A DNA stretch of 64,000 nucleotides. Origin: Agrocybe praecox. Taxonomy: Eukaryota > Basidiomycota > Agaricomycetes > Agaricales > Agrocybaceae. The stretch covers positions 310,001-374,000 of the forward strand of contig OZ024842.1 of NCBI GenBank assembly GCA_964017145.1, written 5' to 3'. Below the pieces are notes generated by a model that was given only the letters and a program-made list of their open reading frames with translations, was not told where the DNA came from and did no database searches. Position numbers and translations under genes: made by a program. Positions 22,882 through 34,235 of the stretch are shown in pieces. The stretch's first letter is position 1, and each line of letters starts with the position of its first letter.

Positions 22882-24407
22882 TCTATATTATAATACGACA
22901 TCGGTTTTTCTCACGGCTCTCATTGGCTAGAGACAAACACCCTTTTTTGGTATACGCTCACGTGCTTACTTGCGCTCTCACTCAGTCTCAGTCTCGCTCT
23001 CACTCTCACTATGATTATCGCATTATCTTCTCGCTTTTGATCCTGATTGAGTTTGGGTCAAAGGGCGACCTCTTGCAGCCCTCCAACTTATACAGGTACT
23101 TCTTTGTATCCTACTATATCAATATCTATATTATAATATGACAACACTTTTTCTCACTGGGTCTGGCAAAAAGGCATTCTGATTGACTGAGGACAAAAGG
23201 CAAATCTCAAACCTGGCTGAAGCAAAATGTTATACGGTACTCACATGGTGTACGTCTCTTACTTTTTATTTCCAGAATTTTCGAGAGCTCAGGGTTGTGT
23301 GGTGCGGTTGTTCCAGCATTTTCGCGACCACATGACTGACGCGTCCCTTATTCCCTTTCTATTACATTCCCTAAACGGTTTAGCAAGGTGTGGGCCATTT
23401 TTCAAGAACATTCGATGAGATTCTGATATTCGACACACCATGGTATATAAAAGGCATCAGAATGCAAACCCTATTCTTCAATAAATCATCCTCATTATTC
23501 TATTTTCTCACTACTCATGCGGGCTGGGCCACTCTGTTACTTACTTTCTCGAGACGCTGACTTCTTCTCTTGCTCTTGCTAATTTGCTCTTACCTTGCTG
23601 TCTCTCTTGCTGTGTGCTTTGACAGAAAAACTCTGACACATATGATCTTTAAATTACAAGTGCATCACGATTCCTGTGATCATGTGTTCTGTTTCTATCC
23701 ACTGATGAAGGTGGCATTGAACTGGAAATTTGGAGGTTCGCTGCTGTCACGCAACCAATCTATGATCGCAAAATGTTTCCCTGATATCTATGACGGACTC
23801 GAGAGCATCGTTATGGGATATGTGGAGAGAAATATTTTACGTTTTAGATACTTGCCTTCCAGATTTCCTTGGGAGAACGGCGTCCCAAACGGGTTCAATG
23901 TGAGAACAGTGCCCAAGCCACTGTAAGAACGAGATGCCATGCTACAGCAGGACCTGAAGCGCTCAAGCCTCATAGGGCCACGCAGGTTGATTCGGATCGG
24001 CTCTTGCTTTTCTTGCTTTTCCCTCAATTGCTTTTAGTTTTTCTTGCTTCTCATTTTGCTCTATAACTGCAGCCGGGGAAGCTGACTCTCTGTTATTAGT
24101 TCATCCCTATGCATCTTACTACCACAATAATCTGATACATTTTGAAAAAAATTGCATGTCACTGGGTGTCAAATTTGTATATATCCAACGTACATTTAGG
24201 CCTGGGCCGCAAGGAGCCAACCAAAGGTTGGCGACGAGTGGCGCCAAAGAAACAAGTCAGAATCTTACAGCTGTGCAGTTCGTCGAGCAGCAATACTGTT
24301 GCCTTTCAAATGGATCATAAGTGGCGTCAGAATTTCATGTATCTATTAAGTTTTTAAATTGGACTACGGTAAGGCAGAAACCGTGCGAAGCACGGGTCAG
24401 CGGCTAG
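22882..24407 (+). mobile_element. Non-autonomous Helitron
   Basis: The 5' end is TCTATATTATAATACGACAT, preceded by A (22881). The 3' end is CTAG at 24404-24407 followed by T. A perfect GC-rich hairpin (CCGTGC GAA GCACGG, 24381-24395) lies 8 bases before CTAG. TC start, 3' hairpin, CTRR end and insertion between A and T without duplication are the Helitron hallmarks. No Rep/helicase frame is present. The internal frame at 23570-23926 has no recognisable domain. The ends agree exactly with the empty-site comparison to copy B. A second 5'-type terminus occurs at 23125. Confidence 0.85.
23125..23160 (+). mobile_element. Second internal Helitron 5' terminus
   Basis: TCTATATTATAATATGACAA, preceded by A, repeats the element's 5' end 243 bases inside it. 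TTTTTCTCAC follows in both. No second 3' hairpin is present. Confidence 0.7.
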
Positions 24408-24641
24408 TTTTCGAAATGCAAGGTGCCGATATCACCGAGATCACCGATCAAAATGTATTACGTACGCACTGTCTGTGCATGTAATCACCACCTTGATGCG
24501 TCCCAATGTGTCCCACGTCGTTCCTTTTCTGTCATCAACAGCACTCTTACGACCCCTTCGACGCGACATGGTGCTCTCAAACTTGTTCGAAATATTGCAT
24601 TTGATATAATTGTTGCATAAACGACAATACACGCACAAGAA

Positions 24642-25747
24642 ATGTTCAAATTCACTGCGGAAAATTTGCGTTGTGGGGTTGGATTCAGGGCGGTAAGGAC
24701 AAGGTATCACTTCTCGGTATATGCGTTTTCATCATCCAATACTTGTGTTAATTCACCGAATGAAGACGTCAAGTAGGAGTCTTGGTAAACCACTGCCCAA
24801 TTCTCACCAGCTCATTACTTTGGACCCGAAGCGAATGGTTGAAGTAGGCCAGCCGTTATGCGACATTTCTGCCAAATCTCAGCCTCTCATTCATTTCTAC
24901 TCAAAAATGAACCCCCTTGAAATAACTCATTCAAGATCACCAATATATTACAAACTATCTCGGGAAGACCACCAAGTCCTCCGTCACGGATTTCCTCTGT
25001 CAACGAGAGGTGTATTCTATTACCACCGTTCCCAGCCCGAGGTATCGAGTTCAATCCGCTTTCGCATCTGTGACGATTCATCGCCATCCTCGTTTTCTGC
25101 TGGTCACGATCTCTTGCTACCACCTACAAGCTACGGAGAACGACATCCGTGGATTATACCCTTGGTCTCCGTCGCTGCTGTGGAAACGTATCAAGCATTT
25201 GGAGAATGTTTGTTACGGGAGGGACTCGTCCAGCCTCAACTTCTCAACAAGTTGAAAAAACTCAAACTTGGGTCTCTTCGTCGTCAACCCTTGTACACGT
25301 TAAATCAACCTTTTGTCGTCGACCTATCGAGTGTGATGACCTGGGTGACATTTATCACTGAGAAGAATATGTTTCGCGATGCCAACTTCAAATTCTTCTC
25401 AGACGTTAAATCACATAGAGCCATATACACCGGTGAGTAGTTACTAGTGCGTCATTCATTGTACTTAGCTAAACGTATGCATTTCTTCCCCTCTAGGTCA
25501 CGTACGAGTGAGATTCATCAAATCTGACCTGCCACAACACAAAGCGAACCCTTCATTACTACTGCAATGCCTCGAAGTCCTGACCCCAATAGAACATCTA
25601 TATCCAGAACCCCCGACGGTCAAGCCACCAGTTCCTGGTGAATATGTGCAGAGGCTGATATATGGGAATTTCCGGCCATGGAATCTATCGTTGAAGAAGA
25701 GGCTTTATGGACGGAAAATCGCAAAGTTGTTCGATATTCCGACGTAG
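24642..25747 (+). CDS. 322-residue protein of unknown function, copy A
   Basis: Exons 24642-24692, 24766-25432 and 25497-25747 (969 bases, phases agree). The first exon encodes MFKFTAENLRCGVGFRA. The rest includes ITLDPKRMVEVGQPLCDIS, PEVSSSIRFRICDDSSPSSF, LLLPPTSYGER, QPFVVDLSSVMTWVTFITEK, then VRFIKSDLPQHKANPSLLLQ and PVPGEYVQRL, ending AKLFDIPT. No membrane segment. The basic start could be a mitochondrial presequence, which is weak inference. Paralogues are at 35033-36137 (intact, same exon lengths) and 30977-32079 (inverted, in-frame stop). Family unknown. It is followed by a membrane-protein gene in the same order as in copy B. Confidence 0.8.
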
Positions 25748-26940
25748 AGGAGTTTTTATCGATGGTGTGTTATACTATCAACCACCCTCCCCACTTTTAT
25801 CAATTAATCGACTGCAAGTTATAGCTAGATCGGATATATCACCATCTTTGCATGAGCTGACGCTGTGGTATTGCTTCCGCATGAAGAGTGGATAAGAGTA
25901 TGAAACATTAAACTGAACCCCACTCGTACGATTCCGTTTTCACTCCTCCCTTGACCACACCAAAATTGGAAGCGCCCTCCTCGCATACCAATTACTGCCA
26001 TATCATTAATGCCAAACGTAACTGATACCTGGCTCAATCAGTCTCATTGGTCCATACTCATTTATCATGTGTAATGAAGATTAATTTCCGCCATGACCGT
26101 TCGCGAACTTTGTTCGTCGTCACCATCAGAATATATTTACTGCATATATGCGTAAAAGGCACACAGCTTTTGCTCGCACCATTCCTGGTGGCTTGTTCGA
26201 TTCTTTCTACTCCAATATTTCCTTGATTGTACCATCCTCCCTCTCGTGATTCTTCCCCCACTTGTTCCTTCGACCTGTTGTGCTTCTGGGATCGATTGGT
26301 TTCACCCATCATCCGAAGTTTTCACAAAATTTTCTGTAGTCAGCCATAGTTTCTCCTCTCCTTGGGCTTTCTCTGACATTCATATATCAAGTGCGCGTAG
26401 AAACCATGCACATATCGCACTTAAATCCATTGTTCACAGCCCCTGGTTTAATAATGACCTCTGTCTGGGCCGTGTGGGTAGATATCGGACTCAAAGGCTA
26501 ACTTGAGAATATTCGGTGTATAACTACCTACCCCTTAATGCTGGTCCAATAGTCATTCTTAATGTCACAGCTTCGATTTTGGTATGTATCAGTTAATATG
26601 CGCCCGTGCTATATCTAAAATAAGTCGTTGTGCGCTAACTTTCTTATACCTTGGTCCATTCCGAAGAAGGCCCCTTCAATGTTCATATATAGCACAGCGT
26701 ACTAGGTGACTGTCGTCGTAATTGCTTCTCATCACAATACAACGTACCTATAAAAGTCCAGTCATGCATATGGTACATACTTAGCTGCTGTTTCCCAATA
26801 TTTAAAACCTCATTGCCGCCTCCATCGGGTGAGTACTTGATACTATGATAACTTATGGACGTGTTGGCACAGTGCCGGTATTATGGCTTCCATATGATCT
26901 GTCATCACAAACATGCTGCGTTGCATTGTCATGGAATGTC
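25748..26940. other. Intergenic spacer conserved with copy B
   Basis: Closely matches 36138-37300. A minus-strand frame (26058-26312) has an equivalent at 36510-36812, but its changes look no different from those in flanking sequence, so I do not call a gene. Confidence 0.4.
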
Positions 26941-26941
26941 A

Positions 26942-26948
26942 TATATAA
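26942..26948 (+). promoter_or_regulatory. TATA box of membrane-protein gene, copy A
   Basis: TATATAA, 69 bases upstream of the ATG at 27011; same spacing in copy B. Confidence 0.6.
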
Positions 26949-27010
26949 GATTAGGAGGGTACACTCCTTCTCAAATACCATAGGACTCCCCCACCCGTTT
27001 CGACACGCCC

Positions 27011-28297
27011 ATGACTACTGTCTTGTCTCCACAAATCGGTCTGCCTTCTGTTTTGGTCCAAAGGGAAGTTATCAGTGCGGACTTTAATTCGATCTTGATG
27101 TCTGTTTTTCTGACGGGTAGGTACCAGATATCGACTATGTATTTTTTCTCCTTGTATCCTGACGTTCTGAGCTACCTCCCAAGGTGTATACGCTGGTGTA
27201 TATGCCTCAACCATGTGGATTTACTGTTCGCATATCTTCTTTATGGACCCCACGAGTGTTATTGATGACTACCTGAATAGCTTCCTGGAGTTATACGACC
27301 CCGTCTAAAGGCTACGTAATCAAGGGAGCCCTCACATTGTCATTCGGTCTTTTTGCCGGACAGACAATTGCAGGCTGGTACTACACAGCTTTGATATACT
27401 CCATTCGGGGAGACACGCGACTTCAAATCTTTGTCTCGAGCACGACTGGTCAATTTGTCCCACCGGCGATGTGCTCAATGTCCATTCTTATGCAGAATAT
27501 GGGACTCGTGCTCGCAGATGGATTGATGGTATGGTGCCATGTTGAACCTTTTTTGTGCTACAACGGTTAACGAATGTAGTAGGTATGGAGATGTTTCCAG
27601 GCGTGCAGACGACGCTCTGTTCGTGTTGCCATTCTAGTTTCTTTATTTGCTGAATCAGGTGAATATTTAAGACTCTTGGGAACGACGGGATTACCTCAGT
27701 AACGGAATTTCTCAAAAACAGTGCTCGCCATTGTAGCGACAGTGATTTTCACTATCCTATATTTTCGGCCTCTCCCAGTGGTACCACATCTATCCCAGAG
27801 GGCAAATCAGATATCGGGCGCCATGGATGCCTCAGCTGCATTGACCAGCATCATGGCTACTTTCCTGCTATGCAGTCATATTCGCTCGAGTGTATCTGGT
27901 AGTCCCTCCTGGAGGAAATACAAGCGTATTATCGACATATTGATACAATCCTCCATTCTCTATACGACAGCAATAGTCATGGAAACAGTACTTCGCCTTT
28001 TAGATAAAGGAGACGTATCTGCCTCCGGTACCATTGTGGTATTAGGGAATTATTTTGGGACTTTACTTAGCATCGCAAGTGTACGATTTATTCCAAATTC
28101 TTTTGGTGATATTCCACTTACGGTTAATTTTGTAGGGTCTTGCACCAACTTTGATGGTGGCTCGGTTGGCTCTCGCGCGATCGAGTGATGACAGCTTAGA
28201 GCTGCCTTCTATCACTATACCCCATGAATTTATCGAGAATACACCCCATGAAGAAGTCGGGATATCCTCTGTCCGCAGTGTAGGAAGTAGTATGTAG
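27011..28297 (+). CDS. Polytopic membrane protein of a basidiomycete family, copy A
   Basis: Six exons: 27011-27116, 27184-27225, 27311-27528, 27583-27658, 27722-28080 and 28136-28297, summing to 963 bases (320 residues). The start is MTTVLSPQIGLPSVLVQREV. Hydrophobic stretches consistent with seven membrane spans include GVYAGVYASTMWIY, ALTLSFGLFAGQTIAGWYYT, SMSILMQNMGLVLADGLMVW, VAILVSLFAESVLAIVATV, ALTSIMATFLLCS, ILIQSSILYTTAIV and GNYFGTLLSIASG. The ADGLMVWRCF motif before a basic cluster (ACRRRSVR) is typical of a large agaricomycete family of seven-span proteins without known function. The tail is soluble and acidic. The donor of exon 2 (GTTCGC) is weaker than the GTGCGT of copy B. Confidence 0.78.
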
Positions 28298-28589
28298 AAT
28301 AAGTATGTGAATTGGGAAACATTTCCTCTTGCAGGATATCACTATGTGTGACATGTTTTCGGGGGTTTGATCCATGGTGCGCTTGGCTGTATAGAGACCG
28401 GAGCGTTTACGTGTGTTGGCCTCAAATGCGACGCACCACGTCCCGCACAGAGCAGGAAATTTTTTATGAGAGTCATTGAGAGAGCAATACCAGTATCCGA
28501 GTGCGCTGAGGGCAGATGGAATTCCAGGTAATTAACCCACAAACGCGATCGATGGATGAAGAGGAGAGACAGCTACGTTAGTTATATAG

Positions 28590-29150
28590 GGGAAGAATGA
28601 CATCCGAGGGTAGTGACGATGTCCGATGGGAAGGACATGAGACGTCAGAAGACAGAGAAGAGGGAAGAAGAAATTCGGAGAGTTTGAGGCTGATAGAGAT
28701 AGATGAGTGGCGTCATTCAACGTCCTCGATCAAACCAGCCAATAGAAGCGCTTCAATTCACATCGATCGATCTATGACCCTATATCGCCATCACCATCGA
28801 GATCTCCAAGTGATATCCATCCAACCATCGTCGACGTCATCCCCAACCTAACCCATCTCGTTCCCTTTCTCTTCCAGCATCCCAGCTACTGTTCCGCCCC
28901 AAAAATACCACCAACAAATGTTCCGCACGAGCAAGTGGGGGAAACAGACCCCTCATGGCACACACTAGGTGCAGCGGGTCCATCCAAAGTAACTAACGGC
29001 CTGACCTCCTGGTGCAAGGACGCAAGGGAGAGCGGGAGCGAGAGTACTCGAAAGGCTCCATCTCATATAAGAGGGGAATGTTGAACGCTTGAAGAGCGCC
29101 GAACATATCGCTCCTCGATATTCCAGTCTCCGCTCTCGCTCATTTCCTCT
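28590..29150 (-). repeat. Dispersed repeat R, copy R5
   Basis: Reverse-strand R copy with GATGAGTGGCGTCATTCAACG (28700 area), CAGCATCCCAGCTACTGTTC (28877) and GGGGAATGTTGAACGCTTGA (29071). The frames over it (28965-29345 minus and 29089-29511 plus) overlap on opposite strands and show no domain. Confidence 0.6.
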
Positions 29151-30800
29151 CTTCTTGCCAATAACATCCGTTGCTAGGTGCCTCCCCTTCCTATCCATCC
29201 ATCCATCGATGCTCGTCGGCGCTCTACAACTTATCTTTCCAAGTTCACTGTGGTGCGAGAGAGCAGGGAGAGCTCGGGAGGTGCGCGTGAACGAACGTCT
29301 CGAATTATGGGTGATCGTGGTCGTGGTACGGAATAACAAATACACACGGCAGCGACAAATGCAGTCAGTCCGCCCGAGGTTGTGTCAGCATTCTCACGGA
29401 TTCGAAGTCGTCATACGAGGCGCTCCGGCCATCAATCAGAAGGCCTCTCCTCTCCTGGCTGTCAATTGCGCGCATCGCCTTGATGGTATCGCGCGTGGTC
29501 TGTCGAGGTGAATAGAATCAAAACGAATTAAATCCTCGTCATAGACGGCGAAACTTGCTTTATCCTCTCGTCTGATTGTTCCTCTGCAGAGTGCAAGACA
29601 AGAGAGAGGGGAATGGTGGTATAAGACTGTAGTAATGATGAGGAAATTCCACCAAAAGAGGGAAGCAATGAACAAAAGGGCTGGGTGGGGATGATAGGGG
29701 CAGGATGGAGGGTAAAAAGTAAAGGAAAATTAGAGGTGGAGATCTACTAACTCCGAAAGACACCTACCTACTTGCACAACGTCATCGAAATAGACGAAAG
29801 TGATGCAAGAGAAGGCGAATAAAGAGGGAAATTTCTGCGACAAATGAAGGCAGAGGGATTGGGTATTGGGGAAATGACAAGCAATAGGGCGACCGGGATC
29901 CTAAGAGGATGGGTATGAGATCACCTATCGTCCTAGACGCCGAAATAACATTGATCCTCTCATCTTATTGTTCCTGTGCAGAGCTGAGCTGAAGACAAGA
30001 GAAAGAGAGGCATGATCGTATAGGCAGGTAGTGGCTATGAGGGAACACCACAAAGGAAAGGCGAAGGAAAGAAGGAAAGAAGGAAAGAGGTTTGAGCCGA
30101 TTATTATAGAGGCGGGATGAACGGAAGAAAGGAAGGCAGCCTGCAAGGAGAGGGAAAAAGTAAGCTAGGATTGAAGCAAAAGGGAAAAATAGAACGAAGA
30201 GGATGCAAGCTCAAGCGCTCGAGTTGCATCATCGACCATATGTCTTATTAACAGCAACGTCAGCGTCCAACCCACAGCCTCATTACTATTATCACCCCGA
30301 GCTCAGCTCTCCGGACCAACGCCTCTCCTTTTCCCCATCCATGCTTTGCACACACTTCGCCATATCACCATTGCCATCGCCCAGCCCGCGTCGACCCCAT
30401 TGTCCTTCCCATACATTCAACTTTTACATCCTTCTACCTTCGACTCTGCTCAGCATGTACAGGCTCTGTCACAATGAGACCTGAATCAAAATCATATAAA
30501 AACGTTCCACGACCCTTGTTCTTTCTGATATGGTAAGAGTATAATATGATGATGGAGGTGAACAAGGTTATATGCGCGAAATACAAATAATTCTCCTTGT
30601 TTGGACGCACGTGTCCGTGCCCCTAATCATTTATCGCGAACCAACGGCAACACAACGTATGTGGGCGGAATGAGCTAGTGCCGTTTTTTTTTCATAACGT
30701 CAACTTCTGTTTATTTACTTGACATATATTCTTTCCCATTTTCCTAGAGCAGAGGAGCAAGAGGATGCCACCGGGACAGGAACAAGTTAAAAGGGAGTCG
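29150..30800. repeat. Gene-poor stretch with local direct repeat
   Basis: 29547-29720 and 29938-30120 are diverged direct repeats sharing GTTCCT-TGCAGAG and GACAAGAGA-AGAGAG. The stretch is purine-rich on the plus strand. Frames at 29560-29763 and 29925-30146 on the minus strand are T/C low-complexity products. Nothing else seen. Confidence 0.4.
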
Positions 30801-32270
30801 TACATGTGGGGTTCAGTTTAATTTTTCATACTTATCCACTCTTCATTCGGAAGCAATACCACAGCGTCAGCTCATGCAAAGATGGTGGTATATCAGATCT
30901 ACTTATAAGCAGTCGATTAATTAATAAAAATGGGGAAGGTCGCTGATAGCATAACACACCGTCGACAAAAGTTCCTCTACGTCGGAATATCGAGCAACTT
31001 TGCGATTTCCTGTCCATAAATCCTATTCTTTAACGATAGTTTCCATGGCCGGAATTTCCCATGTTGAAGTCTCTGCAAATATTCACCAGGAACTGGTTCC
31101 TTGACCGTGGGGAGTCCTGAATGCAGGTGTTCAATTGGGGTCAGGACTTCTAGGCATTGGAGTAGTAGCGACGGGTCCGCTTCGTGTTCGGGGAGGTCGG
31201 ATTTGACAAATCGCACTCGCATGAAACCTAGAAGGGATGGTACGTACGAATTTAGTTGGGTGGGATTAATGAGGCACTATCAGTCACTCACCGGAGTATA
31301 TCTTTGTTGCTTGTGATTTAACGTCCGAGAAGATTCGGAAGGCGGCACCGATAAATACGTTCTTCTCAGTGATAAATGTCACCCGGGTCATCACACTCGA
31401 TAGATCGGCAACGAAAGGTTGGCTCAAAGTATATAGGGGTTGATGCGGACCGCGCGAAAAAGGGAAATCTTTTATGGTGCTGAGAAGTTCAGCTTTAACA
31501 AGTCTCTCCTGTACCAGGCATTCTCCAAATGCTCGATATATTTCCGCAGAAGCGACAGAGAGCAAGGATATATTCCATGGAACTCGTTCCCCGTAGCTTG
31601 TAGGTGGTAGCAGAAGATCATGACCAGTAGAAAATGACGATGGTGATGAATCGCCACAGATGCGAAAGCGAATTGAACTCGATACCTCGGGCTCGGAACG
31701 GTGGTAATAAAACAATCCTCTCGCTGACGGAGGAAATCACTGGTGGTACAGTTTACTATCTTCAACGCAGCACTTGTAGGGAATTTTTGACTTTGAATGA
31801 AGGAGGAAATTTTCTGGGGGGGCGAAACGAACTAAAGCCGAGGATACGGTAGAAATGTCGCATAACGGCTGGCCTACTTCAGCCATTCGCTTCGGATCCA
31901 AAGTGATGACTCGGCGAGAACTGGACAGTGGTCTACGAAGCCTCCGGCTTGACGTCTTTATTCGGTGAACTAAGACGAGTATTGCGTGATGAAGACGCAC
32001 ACACCGAGAAATGATACCTCGTCCTCACTGCTGTGAATCCAACCCCATAACGCCACCTTTCCGTAGCGAATTTGAACATTTGTCGTACGTGTACAGCCAC
32101 TTATGCGGTAAAAATGATGAATAATATATTTCAGAGAAATTTGCTGGCACCGTGTCGTGTCGAGGAGGTCGCAAGTGTGTTGTTGATGATAGAAATGATG
32201 TCGGGCGCATCAAAATGTTTTCTGCGTGACCAGGTGACGGTTACGTACACAGCCAGTGCGTATGTAATCA
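30800..32270 (-). repeat. Inverted third copy of part of the duplication
   Basis: Reverse complement of about 24450-25915, from the 5' flank (GTGCGTATGTAATC region, near 32265) to the 3' flank (ACATTAAACTGAACC region, near 30815). It is more diverged than copies A and B are from each other. Confidence 0.7.
30977..32079 (-). pseudogene. 322-residue-family gene, inverted copy C with in-frame stop
   Basis: Exons correspond to 32029-32079, 31292-31955 and 30977-31227. Start (MFKFATERWRYGVGFTA), splice sites and end (AKLLDIPT) are kept. Relative to copy B it is one codon shorter in exon 2 and carries TGA at 31737-31739 where B has an arginine codon (AGA). No other break is seen, so only this one position separates it from a full-length frame. 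Translation from the native start would end about one third of the way along. It is called a pseudogene on that basis; a sequencing error or a shortened product is possible. Confidence 0.7.
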
Positions 32271-32280
32271 ACCGTTCATT

Positions 32281-32420
32281 ACAGGCGGCCCGCCGCCCCT
32301 TGGGGTTTGCTTGGCGTCCCCCATCGTATCGGCGCCAGCCGTGTGCGAGCCGAGCTACGCCAGCTAGCTGCATACCGGACTGCTCTATCGGTCGTCTATC
32401 CGCAGGACTCGCAGGGATGA
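32281..32420 (-). repeat. Short interspersed repeat core, diverged copy
   Basis: On the minus strand GAGCAGTCCGGTATGCAGC and GGCGTAGCTCGGCTCG recall the core at 7857 and 12768. It abuts the inverted copy C. Confidence 0.35.
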
Positions 32421-32819
32421 CTAGTCTGGAACAGAAGAAACCCGAGGAACATGGACGCGAACAAATTACTTGCAAATTACAATAAGTAGGTTGAACTTGG
32501 ACTTGGGTTGGACCAGGATCTCGATAACGCAAGTCTCTCCAATATCAATACCAATTTTTACGTGCGTCTCCATTTTTCCTTTTCTTTTTCCTTCGCATTC
32601 ACTATCACTCTTCAAAGCCTCGTCTTCGTATAGCCTACTCGTTGAATAGTTTCCGTTACAAGTTGTATCAGACACATCGTATACTTTTTCTGCATGGTTG
32701 CCAAAGACCTGCGCAATTATTATTTAGTTCCATTATAAACGGAGCTCGGTTAATACAGCATCGATTACCAGGTAATAAATGAATATCTAATTGATAAACC
32801 CAACTATGTTGGGTCATTT

Positions 32820-33150
32820 GCCTTCCTTGATCAGTCCCAGCCATGGATCACCTTTACTTTTTCGCTCGTTCCACCGCTCCATTCACATCTATGTAGTGAA
32901 TCAGGTCATTAAATATCCAGGTCCAGGCCCAGACACTGTCAGCGTCAACGTCATCCCCAACTGTCTCCTTCGTCGTCGTATCTGCATAATCCAGGTAACA
33001 GGTAACAGTGCAAGGACGTGGTGGAGGGCGGGAGCAAGAGTGGATGTCAAGTATATAGTAACGGTTATAAGAGGGGGACGTTGAACGCGTGAGAAGCGCC
33101 CAGCATAATATCGCACCTCTAGCTCCCAGTACCAGTCACCGCTCTCGCTC
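32820..33150 (-). repeat. Dispersed repeat R, copy R6
   Basis: Contains GTCAGCGTCAACGTCATCCCC (near 32940), GTGCAAGGACG (33007) and GGGGGACGTTGAACGCGTGA (33076) in the order found in R4 and R5. Confidence 0.55.
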
Positions 33151-33489
33151 GTGGTCGCATCGACTCCCGGGCGCCTTTACGTCCATACATCCATCCATCA
33201 ATGCTCGTCGTCACTCTTCTTCTCTTTCGAAGTCCACCAAAGAATGTGCGAGGCCATCGAGTGGTGCGCGTAAACGACGGAAGCGACGGAACGCGAGTGC
33301 GGTAAATAGTGATAACACGCATTTCTTTTCACGTGATGTGATGAATTAACGCGACGCGTCTTAATTGTAAAGCATAAGAGACCAAACTTAAACGTTTAAA
33401 AGCGCGTTTTACTCAATTCAAGCTGGGAATAATAGAGGGTAAATACAGGTAAGATATTTATAAAAGACTTTCGCTCGAAACCGGAATTG

Positions 33490-34235
33490 TACAAGTATAA
33501 AAAGACACGAATAACAGCAGCGGCATCTTTCGTCTTCAGAAGGGCAATCAAAGAAAGATTTATGTCTGGGTATCGGATATGATGATCAAGTCAGTGAACG
33601 AAAGAGTTTCCGTCTCTATAACGGTTAAGCTCAGCTGGGACAAAGGCCCGAAAAATCATCGGTCTGACCGCAGACAAATCGTATATTCCCAACGACCCTC
33701 CGAAGATTTCGATTGAAACCCCAACTGATTATGCACTGGATAAAAACATACGTTTCTGAGCCAAAAAAAAAAAGGATTACAGGGGATCTATATCCATCTT
33801 CGTCGATGTTGGTTAAAGCACTGAATATGTGCCGCATCCTGATCGAATCGACCGTTAGACTACTAGTTATTTTAGTATATAGAGACGAGCTGCAGACTGT
33901 ATTTGGTTTGTATTGTGCACCTTCTCTTCCACATCTCCTTTTTGCTGTTCCTCTTCTTTCACGTTGACTAGCCGCAAATTCAACAGGAGCCAAGGTAAAT
34001 TGACTGAACTGTATGTACCAGTTCAAACGTTCATGCCACCAAGTCACAATCACAGTCCAATCCGATATTTTACGTGGATATACCGCCTTGCTCATGCTCT
34101 GCAATCGTCTCCAACAGAGAATTATTCGACCGGTGTATCCCAATCCAATGGTACGCGAAGAACAACGGCAGATATTGACAAAACACTCACATTCACCCAA
34201 AAGCCAGGAGATCCTGTAAACTTCCAGGTAAGCTT
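33490..34235 (+). other. Coding-like spliced fragments, gene not resolved
   Basis: A TATA-like TATAAAAAG lies at about 33497. At 33642-33750 the plus strand reads IIGLTADKSYIPNDPPKI then SIETPTDYALDKN. At 34009-34227 it reads ELYVPVQTFMPPSHNHSP, RYFTWIYRLAHAL and TLTFTQKPGDPVNFQ before a GTAAGC donor at 34228. These read like real protein, in frames that need at least two introns to join. I could not settle the exon joins or a start codon. The 211-residue minus-strand frame over the same DNA (33631-34266) looks like its shadow. Confidence 0.3.

Larger units (their letters stand above)
20218..28540 (+). repeat. Segmental duplication, copy A (interrupted by transposons)
   Basis: Matches copy B at about 34430-38950 in the same orientation. 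Alignment runs through the TCGAAAGTCGATA-ACAAATC start, the R remnant, the TATTTTCGAAATAC-like insertion site, the 322-residue gene and the membrane-protein gene, and ends within sequence downstream of the latter. Copy A is longer because it holds 3.08 kb of transposons (21329-24407) and about 750 bp (about 20336-21086) missing from B. Subtracting these leaves about 4.5 kb, the length of B. Confidence 0.8.

Noticed and set aside
24407..24500. Reading the ACCGAGATCACCGA repeat as a CRISPR or microsatellite array
   Set aside because: Only two imperfect units are present, and the organism is a fungus; it is ordinary flanking sequence of the duplicated gene.
26058..26312. 84-residue minus-strand frame with a counterpart at 36510-36812
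   Set aside because: Conserved only as part of the duplicated DNA; substitutions do not show a coding pattern by eye.
29089..29511. 140-residue plus-strand frame overlapping a 126-residue minus-strand frame
   Set aside because: Both lie largely on repeat copy R5; neither shows a domain.
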